From Carboxydocella sporoproducens DSM 16521 (lineage in GTDB: Bacteria; Bacillota; GCA-003054495; Carboxydocellales; Carboxydocellaceae), in contig NZ_FUXM01000002.1 in NCBI RefSeq assembly GCF_900167165.1, positions 95,327 to 159,326 of the forward strand: DNA of 64,000 nucleotides, written 5' to 3'. A program made the position numbers and the translations under genes. This document shows, piece by piece, positions 35,324 through 43,696 of the stretch; within the stretch, counting starts at the first letter, position 1, and each line of letters opens with the position of its first letter. Below the pieces are notes generated by a model that was not told where the DNA came from, ran no database searches, and worked only from the letters and a program-made list of their open reading frames with translations.

Positions 35324-36897
35324 TGAATTGGTTAACTGATCCCAAATATTTATTTACAATTATTCTATTGGGTACCATTGTCTGGATTACTAACGCAACC
35401 CGTAAATATGCTACCACCACCGTTGACTACTGGGTCGCTGGTCGGAGTTTTGGCTGGCTGGTTAATGGTTCAGCTATTGCTGGGGATTATCTCAGTGCTG
35501 CTACTTTTTTAGGATTGGCAGGTCTGACTTTTTCACTAGGTTATGACGGACTTTTTTATACTTTTTGTTTCTCAATCGGTTTAACATTATTGGCTATGTT
35601 TATCGCAGGCCCCTTGCGTAGATTCGGCGCCTTTACCGTTCCCGATTTCCTTGGCCAGCGTTTTCATAGTAAAACAGCCCGTCTGGTTGCAGTTATAGTA
35701 GTGTTAGCCATTTCCGGTTTTTATGCTGCCCCACAACTACTGGGTGCTGCCCAGATTTTAAAACTGTTTTTCGGGACCAGTTATGCCTTCGGGATTGTCT
35801 TTACCACAACAGTAATGGTGTTCTATGTTGGGGTCGGAGGTATGAAAGGCACTACTATTAACCAGGCCCTGGAAATCTGGATCCGTTTCGGTGCTTTCCT
35901 GGTATTATTCGCTATGGCTATTTACATGGGAATGAATTACGGCAAAATCCTGGATTTTATCACTCAATTCAACGGAACATTACCGGGAACTGGTCAGTAT
36001 GCTCCCGATGGTAAGGATCTGGTCTTTAATGGAGCCAAGTGGGAATATACTGGTACCATGTTCAAGGATTTAACAGGTACTATCTCCATGCTAATCGGTT
36101 TAGCTTTTGGAACCATGGGATTACCCCATATCCTTTTGCGTTTCTACACCAATCCCTCTGCCAAAGATGCTCGCTATTCCGCACTTTTCGCTATCGCAAT
36201 CGCTTCTGCCTTCTTCGGTCTTGCCTTATATCTCGGCACCGTTGGCCGCTATGTTTTCCTCGATGGTGTAACTAAAGGAACCTTAAATCCAGAAACCATG
36301 AAAGCCATGATTCAAGGTGGAAACAATATGATTATCCCTGCACTTTCTGAATCCCTGGGCGGTCAATGGCTATTAGGATTTGTTATTGCCGGCGCCTTTG
36401 CTGCTATTTTCTCCAACCTTTCCGGTATCTTTATTGCCAGTTCCGGTGCCCTTGGCCATGATCTCTATACCAATTTCATTAACCCCAATGCTACTGAGAG
36501 ACAGAAAGTTCTAGCCGGAAAATGGGCAGCAGTAATATGCGGTATCTTCTACGGCATCCTTGGGTTAATGGTGGAAAAAGCCTCTATCGGTCATCTGGTG
36601 GGATTGGCCTTTAATGTGGCAGCCAGTACTTTTGCTCCTATTTTCGTTCTTGGTATCTGGTGGCGTGGAATGACAGAAAAAGGTGCCATTGCTGGTCTGC
36701 TGGTAGGTTTAATATCCTCCCTGTGGATGATTTTCCTGCCCGAAACCTTACCGACCTGGCTACAGTTCAAGATTCCTGGTCTTGTTACTGTTCCTCTGGG
36801 ATTCCTCTCCGTCTGGCTGGTTAGCCTCTGGGATGGTCAGGTGCCGGCTGATGTTAACGAATTTATGAAAAAGGTACACGCAAAAGAAGTATATTAG
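35323..36897 (+). CDS. Cation/organic-acid symporter, ActP-like (SSS family)
   Basis: Sodium:solute symporter of 524 residues with about 13 membrane helices. WVAGRSFGWLVNGSAIAGDYLSAATFLG near 35-62 and the stretch GTMGLPHILLRFYTNPSAKDARYS near 262-285 are typical of the acetate/pyruvate/propionate permease branch (ActP, MctC). It would import the short-chain acids handled by the two upstream catabolic clusters. Transport of acetate versus propionate, butyrate or pyruvate cannot be separated by eye. Coupled to the DUF485 gene by a one-base overlap. Confidence 0.88.
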   Translation: MNWLTDPKYLFTIILLGTIVWITNATRKYATTTVDYWVAGRSFGWLVNGSAIAGDYLSAATFLGLAGLTFSLGYDGLFYTFCFSIGLTLLAMFIAGPLRRFGAFTVPDFLGQRFHSKTARLVAVIVVLAISGFYAAPQLLGAAQILKLFFGTSYAFGIVFTTTVMVFYVGVGGMKGTTINQALEIWIRFGAFLVLFAMAIYMGMNYGKILDFITQFNGTLPGTGQYAPDGKDLVFNGAKWEYTGTMFKDLTGTISMLIGLAFGTMGLPHILLRFYTNPSAKDARYSALFAIAIASAFFGLALYLGTVGRYVFLDGVTKGTLNPETMKAMIQGGNNMIIPALSESLGGQWLLGFVIAGAFAAIFSNLSGIFIASSGALGHDLYTNFINPNATERQKVLAGKWAAVICGIFYGILGLMVEKASIGHLVGLAFNVAASTFAPIFVLGIWWRGMTEKGAIAGLLVGLISSLWMIFLPETLPTWLQFKIPGLVTVPLGFLSVWLVSLWDGQVPADVNEFMKKVHAKEVY

Positions 36898-36912
36898 AAG
36901 AAAAATCACGGT

Positions 36913-36934
36913 GGGGCTTAGAGCCCCCTTTTTT
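36913..36934 (+). terminator. Terminator after the symporter gene
   Basis: GGGGCT, three-base loop, AGCCCC followed by a T-run, 15 bases after the stop codon. Confidence 0.75.
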
Positions 36935-36988
36935 CTTCCCCGGGAGAAGAGTATAATTGAAGTAAACGTGGGTAAGGGGATGGACATT

Positions 36989-38716
36989 ATGTGGAAAGGT
37001 ATTGGCGCTTCACCAGGTATTGCTATAGGTCAGGTCCAGTGGCTAATTGCCTGGGAAGTAGGAGTAAATAAAGAGAAAATCAGCAGCCAGCAAGTAAATG
37101 AGCATTTAGAGCGTTTTGAGCACGCCCTGCTGCAGGCTGAATCGGAACTCAACCAGTTGCGGGAAAAGACAGCCCGGGAATTGGGGTACCAGGAGGCCAG
37201 AATATTTGATGCCCATTTGTTTTTATTAAAGGATCCACTCCTCATTGATGCCATAAAAGAAAACATTACCGTTAAACTATTGCCTGTTTCTGCGGCTATC
37301 ATCGATGCCGTAGAAGTTTTTGCCTCTTTTTTTGCTACCAATCCCGATCCTTACTTACAGGAACGGGCTTCGGATATTCGTGATGTGGGTAAAAGGTTAG
37401 TCCGGATTGTCACCGGCCAGCCTGAAACCCGTCTGGAATTAGTTGAACCCAAAATCGTTTTTGCCCATGATTTAACCCCCTCTGATACAGCCCAGTTGAA
37501 CAAAGCAAATGTACTGGCTTTTGTCACTGAAGTAGGGGGTAAAACTTCTCATTCCGCCATTATGGCCCGGGCCCTGGAGATACCTGCTGTCGTCGGCGTT
37601 GGTAACGACCTTAGAAAAATAGCTAATGGTACCACTGTAATCGTGGATGGTTTCAAAGGATTGATTATTTGTAACCCTTCAGCCCGTATTCAGGAATACT
37701 ATAAAAAACGGCAACGACTATATGAACAGCAATTAAGGGAGCTGGACAGATTACGGGATTTACCGGCAGAAACTCTGGATGGACATGCTATCCATTTAGT
37801 CGCCAATATTGGTACACCCAGAGATACTGAAAGTGCCAAACGTTACGGTGCCAGTGGTATTGGTCTATTTCGTACTGAATTCCTTTATATGGACAGGGAT
37901 GATATGCCTGGAGAGGAAGAGCAATTTCGGGCCTATGTGGAAGTAGTTAAAGCCTTTAATAATCAACCGGTCACCATCCGTACCCTGGATATCGGTGGGG
38001 ACAAGTATTTGCCCTACTTGAAACTGCCGGCAGAAGCCAATCCATTTCTGGGCTGGCGGGCCCTTCGCTTGTGTCTGGATACCCCGGAACTGTTTTTACC
38101 CCAGCTCAGGGCCATATGGCGCGCCAGCGCTTTTGGTAAAGTCCGGGTGATGTTCCCGATGGTGAGCAGTATTGATGAGCTTAGAGCTGCCAAGCAGTTT
38201 TTAGTCCAGGCCCGCGAACAAACCATTGCCGCCGGCCACCCTATTGGTGAGATTGAAGTAGGAATCATGGTAGAGACTCCTGCTGCCGCTATCCTTACGG
38301 ATATCCTGGCCCCGGAAGTGGATTTTTTCAGTATAGGTACCAATGACTTAACCCAGTACACTATTGCCGTTGACCGCACCAATGCCCAGGTATCCCATTT
38401 GTATGAAAGCTTAAACCCAGCAGTGCTGCGCTTGATTAAAACTGTCGTAGACTTGGCTCACCATCACCACAAATGGGTAGCAGTTTGCGGCGAATTAGGT
38501 GGTGACCTGTTAGCTGCCCCGATATTGCTTGGGCTTGGTGTGGATGAACTCTCCATGAACCCGGCTAGTCTATTGAAAATAAAAGGCCTATTAAGACAGC
38601 TAACCTTTACTCATTGCCAGCGCCTGGCCAACAAGGCATTAGCCTGTTCTACTGCTGATGAAATTACCAATCTGGCCAAAAAAGAACTGCGTGCCATCAA
38701 AACCATGTTTCGTTAA
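36989..38716 (+). CDS. ptsI: Phosphoenolpyruvate-protein phosphotransferase (PTS enzyme I)
   Basis: First phosphotransfer protein of the PTS: takes phosphate from PEP and passes it to HPr. 575 residues from the ATG at 36989, about 9 nt after AAGGGG; upstream in-frame starts lie in or before the ribosome site and the terminator. His188 in GGKTSHSAIMARA is the phosphorylated residue, VNIGTPRD-like VANIGTPRD opens the PEP-binding barrel, and FRTEFLYM, IGTNDLTQYT and GVDELSMNP are standard. No HPr or enzyme II gene lies in the window, so it is separated from its partners. Confidence 0.88.
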   Translation: MWKGIGASPGIAIGQVQWLIAWEVGVNKEKISSQQVNEHLERFEHALLQAESELNQLREKTARELGYQEARIFDAHLFLLKDPLLIDAIKENITVKLLPVSAAIIDAVEVFASFFATNPDPYLQERASDIRDVGKRLVRIVTGQPETRLELVEPKIVFAHDLTPSDTAQLNKANVLAFVTEVGGKTSHSAIMARALEIPAVVGVGNDLRKIANGTTVIVDGFKGLIICNPSARIQEYYKKRQRLYEQQLRELDRLRDLPAETLDGHAIHLVANIGTPRDTESAKRYGASGIGLFRTEFLYMDRDDMPGEEEQFRAYVEVVKAFNNQPVTIRTLDIGGDKYLPYLKLPAEANPFLGWRALRLCLDTPELFLPQLRAIWRASAFGKVRVMFPMVSSIDELRAAKQFLVQAREQTIAAGHPIGEIEVGIMVETPAAAILTDILAPEVDFFSIGTNDLTQYTIAVDRTNAQVSHLYESLNPAVLRLIKTVVDLAHHHHKWVAVCGELGGDLLAAPILLGLGVDELSMNPASLLKIKGLLRQLTFTHCQRLANKALACSTADEITNLAKKELRAIKTMFR

Positions 38717-38717
38717 T

Positions 38718-38746
38718 TTGTAATCTACACCATAATAGTCTATAAT
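38718..38746 (+). promoter_or_regulatory. Sigma-A promoter for miaB
   Basis: TTGTAA at 38718-38723, 17 bp, perfect TATAAT at 38741-38746, 34 bp before the miaB start and just after the ptsI stop. Confidence 0.65.
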
Positions 38747-38779
38747 GATTTAGATAGTATTAGTGGAGGAGTGACAGTA

Positions 38780-40111
38780 ATGGATTTGCCCCTGCGCACA
38801 TATCTTATAGAAACCTATGGCTGTCAAATGAATGAACGCGACACCGAAACCATGGCTGGCATTTTGGAAAGCCTTGGATATGTGCCGGTTGAAAAAGAAG
38901 AAGACGCAAGCATTATTTTACTCAATACTTGTTCAGTACGCGAATCAGCGGAAAACAAGATCTGGGCCAAAATGGGGGAGCTAAAAAAAATTAAACAGAA
39001 AAATCCCGATGTAATCCTGGGAATTTGCGGCTGCATGCCACAACAGGAAGTTACTATCCAGAAAATTAAACAAAGTTATCCCCACATGGACCTGGTCTTC
39101 GGCACCCACAATCTCCATCAATTACCGGAATTGCTGGCCAAAGCGCAAGCAGCCCGGAAAATGGTGGTGGAAGTATTGCATAATAACCCTGGTGTAATCA
39201 TCGAAAACCTGCCATCCAGACGTGCTGACAATCTTAAAGCTTTTGTTACTATCATGTATGGTTGTAATAATTTTTGCACTTACTGCATCGTACCATATAC
39301 CAGGGGTCGGGAAAGAAGCCGTATGCCCGAAGATATTATACGCGAAGTGGAAGATCTGGCTGCCAAAGGCTATAAGGAAATCACCTTACTGGGTCAGAAC
39401 GTCAATAGCTATGGTAAAGACCTGGAGGTTGAAATTGATTTTGCCGGTTTGCTTCAGCAATTAAACAGAGTAAATGGGATTGAGCGCATTCGTTTCACCA
39501 CCTCTCATCCCAAAGATTTAAGCGATCGACTAATTGAAGCCATTGCATCTCTGGAAAAAGTATGTGAACATATCCATTTACCCGTCCAATCCGGTTCAAC
39601 TGCCATATTGAAGAAAATGAACCGCCGTTATAGCAAGGAAGACTATTTGCGTTTAGTCGAAAAACTGAAAAATGCTGTACCTGATATAGCAATTACTACC
39701 GATATCATAGTTGGCTTTCCCGGTGAAACAGAAGCCGATTTCGCTGAAACCATGGATTTAGTGGAAAAGGTGAGATTCAGTGCAGCCTATACTTTTATCT
39801 ACAACAAGCGCTCTGGAACTCCGGCAGCAGAATATAATGATCAGGTACCTGAAGATGTAAAAAGTCAGCGTATCCAGCACTTAATTGACCGTCAGAACCA
39901 GATTACTCTGGAAGAAAATCTTAAGGATATCGGCAAAACCTTAGAAGTTCTGGTAGAAGGCCCCAGTAAAACCAATCCAGAATTCTTCTCAGGTAGAACC
40001 AGAACCAATAAAATCGTGGTATTTCGCGGAAATAGTGATCTCATTGGCAGATTGATTCCCGTTCGCATTGCCAATGCTAAAACCTGGCATCTTGAAGGGG
40101 AAATCATCTAA
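38780..40111 (+). CDS. miaB: tRNA-2-methylthio-N6-dimethylallyladenosine synthase MiaB
   Basis: Radical-SAM methylthiotransferase that adds the ms2 group to i6A37 of tRNA. 443 residues from the ATG at 38780, 9 nt after GGAGGA (an in-frame GTG at 38771 touches that site). The UPF0004 domain has Cys15 (TYGCQMNERD), NTCSVRE and GCMPQ as ligands of the auxiliary cluster. The radical-SAM motif is GCNNFCTYCIVPYTRG, and the C-terminal TRAM domain spans about 375-443. The substrate i6A is made by MiaA, encoded 7 kb downstream. Same neighbour order as Bacillus ymcB-ymcA. Confidence 0.93.
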   Translation: MDLPLRTYLIETYGCQMNERDTETMAGILESLGYVPVEKEEDASIILLNTCSVRESAENKIWAKMGELKKIKQKNPDVILGICGCMPQQEVTIQKIKQSYPHMDLVFGTHNLHQLPELLAKAQAARKMVVEVLHNNPGVIIENLPSRRADNLKAFVTIMYGCNNFCTYCIVPYTRGRERSRMPEDIIREVEDLAAKGYKEITLLGQNVNSYGKDLEVEIDFAGLLQQLNRVNGIERIRFTTSHPKDLSDRLIEAIASLEKVCEHIHLPVQSGSTAILKKMNRRYSKEDYLRLVEKLKNAVPDIAITTDIIVGFPGETEADFAETMDLVEKVRFSAAYTFIYNKRSGTPAAEYNDQVPEDVKSQRIQHLIDRQNQITLEENLKDIGKTLEVLVEGPSKTNPEFFSGRTRTNKIVVFRGNSDLIGRLIPVRIANAKTWHLEGEII

Positions 40112-40137
40112 AATAAAGTATTTGGAGGTGGACACTA

Positions 40138-40518
40138 ATGTCCAAAGTAATTGAAAAGGCAAGAGAGCTGGCTTTTGCTCTTAGTGAATGTCCAGAGTTA
40201 AAAGAAGTAAGAGAAGCCGAAATCGCCATGAATAAAGACCCTGAGGCTCTGGAAATAATCGCCGAATTCCAGGAAAAACAACAGGAATTTCAGGAAGCCT
40301 TTTTTGCCGGCAGAGAGCTCACACCTGAACAAGAACTGGTCAGAGCAGCCATCGAAAGCAAAATGGAAAACAATCCTTCCATTCGCAGGTATTTAGAAGC
40401 CCAGCACCAGCTGGAAAAACTCCTGCAAACCGTTAATACAGTCATAGGTCAGGCCCTCAGTGGTGACAGCGCTTGCGGCAGCGGTGGCTGTGCCTCCTGT
40501 GGCAGCACCTGTGGTTAA
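40138..40518 (+). CDS. YlbF/YmcA (RicA/RicF) family protein with C-terminal cysteine cluster
   Basis: 126-residue helical protein of the Com_YlbF family. Bacillus YmcA, YlbF and YaaT form the Ric complex that carries Fe-S clusters and helps RNase Y-dependent mRNA maturation. Position right after miaB matches Bacillus ymcA, so a RicA/RicF role is likely. The first 105 residues form helices; the tail has Cys113, Cys118, Cys121 and Cys125 in a Gly/Ser-rich run ending CGSTCG, a spacing suited to an Fe-S or zinc site. GGAGGTGG ribosome site. No YaaT homologue is in the window. Confidence 0.8.
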   Translation: MSKVIEKARELAFALSECPELKEVREAEIAMNKDPEALEIIAEFQEKQQEFQEAFFAGRELTPEQELVRAAIESKMENNPSIRRYLEAQHQLEKLLQTVNTVIGQALSGDSACGSGGCASCGSTCG

Positions 40519-40524
40519 TAACCA

Positions 40525-40570
40525 AATCCCCTTCAAGTTCAACACTTGAAGGGGATTATTCTGCTTTTGG
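40525..40570 (+). terminator. Terminator after miaB-ricA
   Basis: Perfect 14-bp stem AATCCCCTTCAAGT/ACTTGAAGGGGATT with a 5-nt loop and an ATTCTGCTTTT tail. Confidence 0.8.
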
Positions 40571-40673
40571 AGCTTAATGACTTTCATTGCCATTGTTTGT
40601 GAAATATATTTTTAATGGAGACATCCGGCCTGTCAGGCGTTTTTCGGGGTTAGCCTGATTGGGGGGAAATTTT

Positions 40674-41012
40674 ATGCAACAAAACAACCACTCTTATGAT
40701 TTAAATGATTTGACTTTTTGTTTTACTTTTATCTTGATTGCTTTTTCAGCTTTTTTTCCTATTCTTTTGTTCTATTTTGTGGTGAACAAATTTCAAGCCA
40801 TTACCATTACTAATATTTCAACTGAAACTATTTTTTTAATCTCGTATTTAATATTTGTTTTCACTTTATCTATCTTACACTTAGAGGGTATTAAACTAAA
40901 CCGTAAAGTTTTTAACTGGAAAAATGCCTTATATTTTTCCAGCCTCTATTTCTACACATTTTTATTGATTAAAGCCGTTATAGTCTGTACTACAAAAATA
41001 ATCATGTTATAA
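40674..41012 (+). CDS. Small membrane protein of unknown function upstream of mutS
   Basis: Unrecognised 112-residue protein with three hydrophobic segments (about 15-42, 56-76 and 90-108) separated by short polar loops, suggesting three membrane helices. The ATG at 40674 follows GGGGGG by 7 nt. Phe and Ile content is high. It stands alone between the terminator after ricA and mutS, the place where Bacillus has cotE, but shares nothing with the CotE spore-coat protein. A hairpin-forming leader lies just before its ribosome site. Confidence 0.5.
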   Translation: MQQNNHSYDLNDLTFCFTFILIAFSAFFPILLFYFVVNKFQAITITNISTETIFLISYLIFVFTLSILHLEGIKLNRKVFNWKNALYFSSLYFYTFLLIKAVIVCTTKIIML

Positions 41013-41055
41013 TTTATTTAGTATACCGAGATTAAACCAGGGAGCGTGTAATGGC

Positions 41056-43683
41056 TTGAATAACAACTTAACCCCGATGATGAAACAATACCTGGAGATG
41101 AAAGATAAACACAAAGACTGTTTGTTGTTTTTTAGATTAGGAGATTTTTACGAACTCTTTTTTGAAGATGCTGAAATTGCTGCCAGGGAATTAGAAATTA
41201 CCTTAACCGGTCGGGATGGCGGATTGGAAGAGCGGGTGCCAATGTGCGGTGTGCCCTATCATTCCGCTGATTCCTATATAGCCCGGCTGATTAACAAAGG
41301 TTACAAAGTTGCCATCTGTGAGCAAGTAGAAGATCCTAAACAGGCCAAGGGGATAGTAAGAAGAGAAGTAATTAGAATAATCACTCCGGGGACAATTATT
41401 GATACAACTGTATTAGATGAGAAAAGCAATAACTTTATCATGGCTTTACATTACGAAGATAATTTAATCGGCCTGGCTGCCAGTGATGTCTCCACCGGCC
41501 TCTTCCAGGTAACCCAGTTTAAGTGTGATCCTCACAAACAAAAATTGATAGATGAACTAGCCAGATTGAATCCAGCCGAAATTTTAATCTCAGAGTCTCT
41601 GGCTAATTTTATCGGTAACCCCCACCCAAACTGGTTCGATAATCAGGGTAAGAGGATTGTGACCGAATATCACTCCTGGGCTTTTGCCTGGGACTTTACC
41701 AATAGGACTTTAACCAAGCACTTTCATGTCAATGATTTGAAAAGTTTGGGACTTGACCACTGGAATTCAGCCGCCAAAGCTGCTGCTGCATTGCTGGATT
41801 ACCTTCTGGCAACGCAAAAAAATTGCTTGTCCCATATTAACAAACTTGAATTATATAATATTGACAAAATAATGTATTTAGATGCAATAACCCGGAGGCA
41901 TCTAGAACTAACACAAAATTTAAGGGATGGTAGCAGGGAACATACCTTGCTTTCAGTTCTGGATAATACCGTTACAGCCCTTGGCGGCAGAACCTTAAAG
42001 CAGTGGATTGAAAACCCACTTCTTAATTTGCAGGAAATAAATAATCGACTTACTGCCATTGAACAAATGGTATTTGATAGTCGCTGGAGACTTAAAATTA
42101 AACAGCTTTTAGCGAATGTCTATGATCTGGAAAGATTGGCGGGAAAGATAGTATATAAAACTGTAAACCCCAGAGACCTGGTAGCCTTAGGTTCAACCTT
42201 AAAAGTGCTGCCAGAAATAAAGAAACTTCTGGAGGAGAAAAAAGCTGGTCAGCTTCGATACATTTTTGATAATTTGTGCTTGCATGAAAGCATTGCCGCT
42301 TTAATCGAGGCAGCTATCATGCCTGAGCCACCCATTTCCAGTAAGGATGGCAATATAATTAAACCTGGCTTTAATGCGGAACTGGACAAGTTACGGACTG
42401 CAGCTACTGAAGGCAAGACCTGGCTGGCTCGTTTGGAAGCGGAGGAAAAAGAAAAAACAGGAATAAAGAGTTTAAAGATTGGTTATAACAAGGTTTTCGG
42501 TTATTATCTTGAAGTTACCAAAGCCAACTTGCATCTGGTCCCATCCCATTTCATTCGCAAACAAACTCTTTCAACAGGAGAAAGATATGTTACAGAAAGA
42601 TTGAAAGAGTTAGAGGAAATTATACTGGGAGCGGAAGAGCAGGGGATTGAACTGGAATACCAGATCTTCTGCCAAATCCGCGAGACCATTGCTCAGGAAA
42701 TCCCCCAGCTGCAAAAAACAGCAAAGCTCCTGGGGGAACTGGATGCTCTACTCAGTTTGGCAGTAGCAGCAGTACAAAATAATTATGTGAAGCCAGTACT
42801 CAATTTAAGTAATATAATCGACATCAAGAAAGGCCGACATCCTGTAGTAGAAAAAAGTCTCAACGGCCAATGGTTTATCCCCAATGATACTTATTTAGAC
42901 AATCAGCAAAATCGCTTGTTAATCATTACCGGGCCCAATATGGGCGGCAAATCCACCTATATGCGCCAGGTAGCACTGATTGTACTCATGGCCCAGATAG
43001 GCTCCTTTGTCCCGGCAGAACAGGCTGAAATCGGACTGGTAGATCGGATTTTTACCAGAGTAGGGGCATCTGACGATTTGGCCCGGGGTCAGTCTACATT
43101 TATGGTAGAAATGCAAGAAGTGGCTAATATCCTGCATAATGCCACTGCAAAAAGCCTTATTATCATGGACGAAATTGGTCGGGGCACCAGCACTTTTGAT
43201 GGTTTGTCCATTGCCTGGGCTGTTGCCGAGTACTTGAATGATCCTCAAAAAATTGGCGCCAAAACCCTTTTTGCAACCCACTATCATGAGCTGACCAAAC
43301 TGGCTGAAAGGCATCCGGAAATAAAGAATTATTGTGTTGCCGTTAAGGAAGAGGGGGAAGACATAGTATTTTTGCGCCAGATTGTCCCAGGCAGCAGTGA
43401 CCGCAGTTATGGTATTCATGTAGCCAAACTGGCTGGTCTACCGGCCGAAACAATCCTGCGTGCCAAAGAGATTCTGGAGCAGCTGGAAAATGAGCGGAAA
43501 GATATTAGCATCAGGCAGGAAATACCCTATTCAACCCCCGTACAGCAGCTGACCTTATTTAATGATTCCAATCCTATTCTGGATGAATTGTTAAATTTAA
43601 ATCTTATTACTACAACCCCCCTGGATGCATTGAATATCCTGTTTAACTTGCAGAAAAAGGCCCAGGAATATCTCAAACGATGA
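41056..43683 (+). CDS. mutS: DNA mismatch repair protein MutS
   Basis: Mismatch recognition ATPase, 875 residues. The start is a TTG at 41056; the ATG at 41051 leads to an immediate stop. The N-terminal mismatch-binding domain has LFFRLGDFYELFFEDA with the Phe-x-Glu wedge. The C-terminal ATPase has Walker A GPNMGGKST, the signature VGASDDLARGQSTFMVEM, Walker B IIMDEIGRGTSTFDG and ATHYHEL. The C-terminal tail with QQLTLF is present, a beta-clamp-binding-like motif. mutL follows after 13 bp. Confidence 0.95.
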   Translation: MNNNLTPMMKQYLEMKDKHKDCLLFFRLGDFYELFFEDAEIAARELEITLTGRDGGLEERVPMCGVPYHSADSYIARLINKGYKVAICEQVEDPKQAKGIVRREVIRIITPGTIIDTTVLDEKSNNFIMALHYEDNLIGLAASDVSTGLFQVTQFKCDPHKQKLIDELARLNPAEILISESLANFIGNPHPNWFDNQGKRIVTEYHSWAFAWDFTNRTLTKHFHVNDLKSLGLDHWNSAAKAAAALLDYLLATQKNCLSHINKLELYNIDKIMYLDAITRRHLELTQNLRDGSREHTLLSVLDNTVTALGGRTLKQWIENPLLNLQEINNRLTAIEQMVFDSRWRLKIKQLLANVYDLERLAGKIVYKTVNPRDLVALGSTLKVLPEIKKLLEEKKAGQLRYIFDNLCLHESIAALIEAAIMPEPPISSKDGNIIKPGFNAELDKLRTAATEGKTWLARLEAEEKEKTGIKSLKIGYNKVFGYYLEVTKANLHLVPSHFIRKQTLSTGERYVTERLKELEEIILGAEEQGIELEYQIFCQIRETIAQEIPQLQKTAKLLGELDALLSLAVAAVQNNYVKPVLNLSNIIDIKKGRHPVVEKSLNGQWFIPNDTYLDNQQNRLLIITGPNMGGKSTYMRQVALIVLMAQIGSFVPAEQAEIGLVDRIFTRVGASDDLARGQSTFMVEMQEVANILHNATAKSLIIMDEIGRGTSTFDGLSIAWAVAEYLNDPQKIGAKTLFATHYHELTKLAERHPEIKNYCVAVKEEGEDIVFLRQIVPGSSDRSYGIHVAKLAGLPAETILRAKEILEQLENERKDISIRQEIPYSTPVQQLTLFNDSNPILDELLNLNLITTTPLDALNILFNLQKKAQEYLKR

Positions 43684-43696
43684 GGAGGAGGTCTGA

